A DNA stretch of 64,000 nt, from NCBI RefSeq assembly GCF_008704655.1, contig NZ_CP023688.1:6330001-6394000 (forward strand), in the 5' to 3' direction. This stretch comes from Streptomyces rimosus. Lineage in GTDB: Bacteria > Actinomycetota > Actinomycetes > Streptomycetales > Streptomycetaceae. Below the pieces are notes generated by a model, which was not told the DNA's origin, did not search any database, and worked only from the letters and a program-made list of their open reading frames with translations. A program made the position numbers and the translations under genes. Shown here in pieces: positions 59,800 to 64,000 of this stretch; position 1 is the stretch's first letter, and every line of letters starts with the position of its first letter.

Positions 59800-60744
59800 T
59801 CAGCCCTCCGCCCTCACCCCACCGAACTCATACGTCACACCCGTGAGCTCCTCCGACGCCGCCCACAACCGTTCACCGGTCGCGTCATCCGTGGTCCACG
59901 GGGCGCGGAAGGACGACGCGGGCCCGCCGCGCAGGGCGCCCCGCGGGCCGAGGAACGCGTCCGGCTTCATGTGCGGGGCGGTGGCGGCGCACAGCGTGGG
60001 CAGCGCGCCGGACTCGGCGGGCTGCGCGACGACGCGGTTCAGCAGCGTCACGGCCCGCTCGGTACGCGTACGGCCCTCCATCCGTACGCCGGCCGTCTGA
60101 AGGTTGGTGTCGGCATACCCCGGATGCGCGGCGACCGCCAGGACCTGCGAACCGGCCCGCGCCAGGCGCCGCGACAGCTCATGGCTGAACAGCAGGTTGG
60201 CGCTCTTGGAACGGCCGTAGGCGATCCAGCGGTGATACCCGCGCTCGCTGTTCAGATCGCTCAGCTTCACATTGGCCAGCGCGTGGAAGCCACTGGAGAC
60301 GGTGACGACGCGCGCGCCGGGCGTGCCGAGCAGCTTGGGCAGGAGGAGGCCGGTGAGCGCGAAGTGACCGAGGTGGTTCGTCCCGAACTGCATCTCGAAG
60401 CCGTCGGCGGTACGGCGCTCCGGGAGCGCCATGACGCCGGCGTTGTTGATGAGGAGGTCCAGGCGCTCGCCGTCGAAGTCGTCGAGCCCGGCCGCGAAGG
60501 CCCGTACGGACTTCAGATCGGCCAGATCCAGCTGCCGGAACTCGGCCTTGGCGGCAGGTACTTCGGACCGCAGCCGGGCGAGCGCCGTATGACCACGCGA
60601 CTCGTTACGGCAGGCCAGCACGACCCGCGCGCCGCGCCGGGCGAGCTCGCGGGCGGTGACATAGCCGATACCGCTGTTGGCCCCGGTCACGACCGCCGAA
60701 CGGCCCGTCTGATCGGGAATATGGCTCGTGTTCCAACGCGTCAC
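59800..60744 (-). CDS. Short-chain oxidoreductase
   Basis: SDR of 314 aa, retinol-dehydrogenase/WWOX-like branch. Cofactor loop [13 protein letters not shown] (~19-31), NNAGVMALP (~93-101), [11 protein letters not shown] (~143), catalytic Tyr/Lys in [10 protein letters not shown] (~172-181). Start GTG 60744 has AAGGAG upstream. Substrate unknown. Lies 95 bp past nirD on the same strand but with its own gap. Confidence 0.9.
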   Translation of the reverse strand: MTRWNTSHIPDQTGRSAVVTGANSGIGYVTARELARRGARVVLACRNESRGHTALARLRSEVPAAKAEFRQLDLADLKSVRAFAAGLDDFDGERLDLLINNAGVMALPERRTADGFEMQFGTNHLGHFALTGLLLPKLLGTPGARVVTVSSGFHALANVKLSDLNSERGYHRWIAYGRSKSANLLFSHELSRRLARAGSQVLAVAAHPGYADTNLQTAGVRMEGRTRTERAVTLLNRVVAQPAESGALPTLCAATAPHMKPDAFLGPRGALRGGPASSFRAPWTTDDATGERLWAASEELTGVTYEFGGVRAEG

Positions 60745-60839
60745 GCCTGCTGCGCTCCTTCGTCGGGGCATCGGGGGCCCCAGCGTACGCCCAGGCCGGG
60801 TGGGGTGAGCCGGAGGCCGGCAGCGGAACGGCCGGTCCG

Positions 60840-61193
60840 TCACCCCTCGCCGCCGACTTCCCGCACCCGATAGACCGACACCGAAACTCCAGGATCGTCG
60901 AGGCACACCCCCGTCTCCAGATCAAAACGCTGCTTGAGCAGGGGAGAAGCAACGAACGGACGGCCGTTCGCCGTGCCGGTCAGGCCGCGGGAGAGGACGT
61001 AGGCGCCGGTGAAGGGGTCGCGGTTGTCGATGGCGTAGGGATGGCCTGTGCGGTCCAGGAACAGGGCTGCCTGGGTGCCGTCGGGGAGGAGGGCGGCGAC
61101 GCCTCGGCCGGGGACGAGGGTGGACGGGTCGCATACCGGGAGCCAATTGCCGGTGCCGTGCTGATCTGCGGGGAGTTCGATGGCGAGTGTCAT
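60840..61193 (-). CDS. nirD: Nitrite reductase small subunit NirD
   Basis: Small subunit of NAD(P)H-dependent assimilatory nitrite reductase, 117 aa. Rieske-like fold without Cys/His cluster ligands, as normal for Nir[21 protein letters not shown] (~17-36), [15 protein letters not shown] (~57-71), [20 protein letters not shown] (~82-101). Its ATG overlaps the nirB stop (ATGA). Confidence 0.94.
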   Translation of the reverse strand: MTLAIELPADQHGTGNWLPVCDPSTLVPGRGVAALLPDGTQAALFLDRTGHPYAIDNRDPFTGAYVLSRGLTGTANGRPFVASPLLKQRFDLETGVCLDDPGVSVSVYRVREVGGEG

Positions 61194-63811
61194 CGGGCCG
61201 CGGTTCCTTCCAGGGGGCGGGAGGTGGTCAGGGTGCGTACGGGGAGGGTGGGGCCGGACAGGAGGGGGAGGTCCGGTTTGATCTGGTCGCGTTCGGGGAC
61301 GAAGCGGACGGCCGGGTCGGGGGCCTCGGGGGCGTTGACGAAGGAGACGAAGCGGGCGAGGCGGTCGGGGTCGGCGAGGGTGTCGGCCCATTCGTCGCGG
61401 TAGGCCGAGACGTGCGCGGCCATCAGGGACTCCAGTTCGTCGCAGAGGCCGAGGGAGTCGTGGACGACCACGTCGCGTACGTGGTCGAGGCCGCCCTCGA
61501 TGCGCTCCAGCCAGGCGGAGGTGCGCTCCAGGCGGTCGGCGGTGCGGATGTAGAACATCAGGAAGCGGTCGATGAGGCGGATGAGTTCGGCGTCGGAGAG
61601 GTCCTGGGCCAGGAGGTCGGCGTGGCGCGGGGTGGCGCCGCCGTTGCCGCCGACGTAGAGGTTCCAGCCGTTGGAGGTGGCGATGACGCCGAAGTCCTTG
61701 CCGCGGGCCTCGGCGCACTCGCGGGCGCATCCGGAGACGGCCGACTTGAGCTTGTGCGGGGAGCGCAGGCCCCGGTAGCGCAGTTCCAGGTCGATGGCCA
61801 TACGGACGGAGTCCTGGACGCCGTAGCGGCACCAGGTCTGGCCGACGCAGGACTTCACGGTGCGGAGGGCCTTGCCGTACGCGTGGCCGGATTCGAAGCC
61901 GGCGTCGACCAGGCGGGCCCAGATGCGCGGGAGCTGGTCGACGCGGGCGCCGAAGAGATCGATGCGCTGGCCGCCGGTGATCTTCGTGTAGAGGCCGAAG
62001 TCGCGGGCCACCTCGCCGATGACGATGAGCTTCTCGGGGGTGATCTCGCCGCCGGGGATGCGGGGGACGACCGAGTAGGAGCCGTTGCGCTGGAGGTTGG
62101 CGAGGAAGTGGTCGTTGGTGTCCTGGAGGGCGGACTGCTCGCCGTCCAGGACGTAGCCGTCGGCGCCGACCGTGGGAGCGAGGGAGGCGATGATCGAGGC
62201 GACCGCCGGCTTGCAGGTCTCGCAGCCGTCGCCGCCGCGCGCCTCCTCCCGGCCGTGGCCGTCCAGCAGTTCGGCGTACGAGGTGAGGCGGCGGGTGCGG
62301 ACGATCTCGTACAGCTCGGCGCGGGTGTGCGGGAAGCAGCCGCACAGGCCCTGGTCGACCACCACGCCGCCGGCCGTCAGCTCGTCGTTGACCAGGGTGG
62401 TCAGCGCCTTGACGCAGCTGCCGCAGCCGGTGCCGGCCTTGGTGCACTTCTTCACCTCGGGCACGGTGGTGCAGGAGTGCTCGGAGACCGCGGCGCGGAT
62501 GGTGCCCTTGGTGACGTTGTGGCAGTTGCAGATCACCGCGTCGTCGGGGAGCGCGGCGGGGCCGAGGGCGCCGGCGGGTGCGCCGGTGCCCGCGGGGAGG
62601 ACGAGCTGTTCGGGGGCGACCGGCGGCACGGTGCCGGTGAGCGGGCGCAGCAGGCCGTACGACTCGGCGTCGCCGACCAGGACGCCGCCGAGCAGTTCGC
62701 CGTCCGCGCCGATGACCAGCTTCTTGTAGACCCCGGAGCGGGAGTCGGCGTAGACGACGTCCAGGCAGCCGGGGGATGTGCCGTGCGCGTCGCCGAAGGA
62801 GGCCACGTCCACGCCGAGGAGCTTGAGCTTGGTGGAGGTGTCGGCGCCGGTGAAGGCGGAGACCTCGGGGTCACCGGCGATGGCGGCCGCCGCCGTCTCC
62901 GCCATCTCGTAACCGGGCGCCACCAGGCCGTAGACCTTGCCGTCCGCGGCCAGCGCGCATTCGCCGATCGCGTACACGGCGGGGTCGCCGGTACGGCACC
63001 GCTCGTCCACGACGATGCCGCCGCGCTCGCCCACCGCCAGCCCGCAGTCGCGGGCGAGCCGGTCGCGCGGGCGCACCCCCGCCGAGAAGATCACCAGGTC
63101 GGTCTCGACGCGCGAGCCGTCGGACAGTTCCATGGCCCGTACGGCCCCGTCCCCGCCCGCGACGATCTCCTTGCCGCCGACGCCGGTGTGGACGTCGATG
63201 CCCATCTCCTCGACGGTACGGCGCAGCGCGCTGCCGCCGCCCTCGTCCACCTGGACGGCCATCAGCCGCGGCTGGAACTCCACGATGCGGGTCCGCAGCC
63301 CGAGCCCCTTGAGCGCACCGGCCGCCTCCAGGCCGAGCAGGCCGCCGCCGACGACCGTGCCGGTGCGGCAGTTCTTGGCGTACTCCTCGATGGCGAGCAG
63401 GTCCTCGACGGTCCGGTAGACGAAGCAGCCCGCGCTGTCCGCGCCCGGCACCGGCGGCACGAACGGGTACGAGCCGGTGGCCAGGACGAGCGTGTCGTAG
63501 GTGACCGTCAGGCCGGAGCGGGCGGTGACGGTGCGCGCCGCGCGGTCGATGGCGGTGGCCGGGTCGCCGAGGTGCAGTTCGATGCCGTGCCGGGCCATGA
63601 AATCGGCGTCGGCCAGCGCCAGGTCGTCCGGGGCGCGGCCGGAGAAGTACGAGGTGAGCTGGACCCGGTCGTAGGCGGGGCGCGGCTCCTCGCACAGCAC
63701 GACCACCCGGGCCCGGCCCGTCACGCCGCGGTCGGCGAGGGCTTCGAGGAAGCGTTGGCCGACCATGCCGTGGCCGATGAGCACAAGGGTGGGAACGGCG
63801 GTTGCGGCCAT
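61190..63811 (-). CDS. nirB: Nitrite reductase large subunit NirB
   Basis: Reduces nitrite to ammonium with NAD(P)H, cytoplasmic, 873 aa. Domains in order: FAD/NAD(P)H oxidoreductase (~1-400; VLIGHGMVGQRFLEAL, GGGLLGLEAAGAL, AIGECA), BFD-like [2Fe-2S] region with ICNCHNVTKG and GCGSCVKAL (~432-480), a second Cys-rich stretch (GLCGCFPHT...GCETCKP, ~500-550), then the siroheme/[4Fe-4S] half with CVGQTWCRYG and SGCARECAEARG (~655-700). Follows the truncated FAD protein by 2 bp. Confidence 0.96.
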   Translation of the reverse strand: MAATAVPTLVLIGHGMVGQRFLEALADRGVTGRARVVVLCEEPRPAYDRVQLTSYFSGRAPDDLALADADFMARHGIELHLGDPATAIDRAARTVTARSGLTVTYDTLVLATGSYPFVPPVPGADSAGCFVYRTVEDLLAIEEYAKNCRTGTVVGGGLLGLEAAGALKGLGLRTRIVEFQPRLMAVQVDEGGGSALRRTVEEMGIDVHTGVGGKEIVAGGDGAVRAMELSDGSRVETDLVIFSAGVRPRDRLARDCGLAVGERGGIVVDERCRTGDPAVYAIGECALAADGKVYGLVAPGYEMAETAAAAIAGDPEVSAFTGADTSTKLKLLGVDVASFGDAHGTSPGCLDVVYADSRSGVYKKLVIGADGELLGGVLVGDAESYGLLRPLTGTVPPVAPEQLVLPAGTGAPAGALGPAALPDDAVICNCHNVTKGTIRAAVSEHSCTTVPEVKKCTKAGTGCGSCVKALTTLVNDELTAGGVVVDQGLCGCFPHTRAELYEIVRTRRLTSYAELLDGHGREEARGGDGCETCKPAVASIIASLAPTVGADGYVLDGEQSALQDTNDHFLANLQRNGSYSVVPRIPGGEITPEKLIVIGEVARDFGLYTKITGGQRIDLFGARVDQLPRIWARLVDAGFESGHAYGKALRTVKSCVGQTWCRYGVQDSVRMAIDLELRYRGLRSPHKLKSAVSGCARECAEARGKDFGVIATSNGWNLYVGGNGGATPRHADLLAQDLSDAELIRLIDRFLMFYIRTADRLERTSAWLERIEGGLDHVRDVVVHDSLGLCDELESLMAAHVSAYRDEWADTLADPDRLARFVSFVNAPEAPDPAVRFVPERDQIKPDLPLLSGPTLPVRTLTTSRPLEGTAAR

Positions 63812-63813
63812 GG

Positions 63814-64000
63814 TCAGGAGCCTCCGTCGGTGCGGGAAGGGGTGGCGGTCTCGGTGGTGAGCAGGTGCAGGAGCGGGGCCGTCGGCGGGAGCGGGTCGTC
63901 GGCCTCCCAGGTGCGCGCGAGGGTGCCGACGGCGCCCAGGTCGCCGAGGAGGATGCCGCCGACGAGCCGGTCGCCGCGGACGATGACCTTGCGGTAGGCG
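63814..64000 (-). CDS. FAD-dependent oxidoreductase, C-terminus only
   Basis: The window cuts this gene; only the last 61 codons are visible, ending ATPSRTDGGS. The readable part (AYRKVIVRGDRLVGGILLGD) matches the C-terminal end of NirB-type FAD/NAD oxidoreductase domains. The stop is 2 bp before the nirB start, so it heads or belongs to the nir operon. A second nirB-like oxidoreductase before nirB is usual in Streptomyces. Confidence 0.75.
   Translation of the reverse strand, partial: AYRKVIVRGDRLVGGILLGDLGAVGTLARTWEADDPLPPTAPLLHLLTTETATPSRTDGGS

Overview
The window is about 72% GC, with mostly short intergenic gaps, frequent GTG starts, a type-2 LeuA with a Leu-rich leader peptide, XRE/DUF397 modules and several MmyB-type regulators. 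Together these point to Streptomyces or a very close relative. The housekeeping order (recO-uppS, zur-znu, glycyl-tRNA synthetase, dus, ppdK, nirBD) is, from memory, the same neighbourhood seen on other Streptomyces chromosomes, so this is core chromosome carrying accessory inserts. All calls rest on reading the sequence; no database search was run.

Layout. 1-3420: end of an rRNA operon (23S, 5S, terminator). 3474-4795: an MmyB-type regulator and a degenerate cytidine-deaminase-fold protein. 4815-12215: an accessory block with a divergent ANL adenylate-forming ligase, then FAD monooxygenase, FMN alpha-hydroxy-acid oxidase and P450 genes whose ends overlap, then a CPA2 cation/proton antiporter. 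I cannot assign it to a known pathway, and it is my best candidate for an undescribed system. 12299-22192: era, a GH1 beta-glucosidase/transporter pair, an M4 protease with its emfourin-type inhibitor, leuA with a leader-peptide attenuator, a TerB-like protein, recO and uppS. 22214-25541: a znuA-znuC-znuB-zur zinc operon with two Zur-box-like sites. 25705-29640: glycyl-tRNA synthetase, a membrane protein and a two-component system.

29646-36421 is accessory: Uma2 protein, TetR and aldo/keto reductase with a clear palindrome, two DHA2 exporters around an MmyB regulator, and a 311-bp tandem duplication of an exporter 3' end. 36835-41110: dus and ppdK. 41745-48141: an ArsR-like regulator, a TauD dioxygenase, a GNAT acetyltransferase and a sugar ABC importer without its own ATPase. 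48454-51708: SDR, a MerR regulator with a textbook divergent operator, and a hydrolase-exporter pair. 51942-56325: an ABM monooxygenase, an XRE/DUF397/DUF397 module divergent from a HATPase-fold protein, a lone PcaH-like dioxygenase and orphan proteins.

56719-64000: a KimA-like APC permease with a 21-bp tandem repeat upstream, a membrane protein, an SDR, and the assimilatory nitrite reductase genes nirB-nirD preceded by a truncated FAD oxidoreductase at the window edge. Local regulation is legible in several places: Zur boxes before znuA, leucine attenuation before leuA, a MerR dyad inside an 18-bp promoter spacer, a TetR-like palindrome before the aldo/keto reductase, and a CRP-like site in the divergent promoter of the accessory oxidative block.
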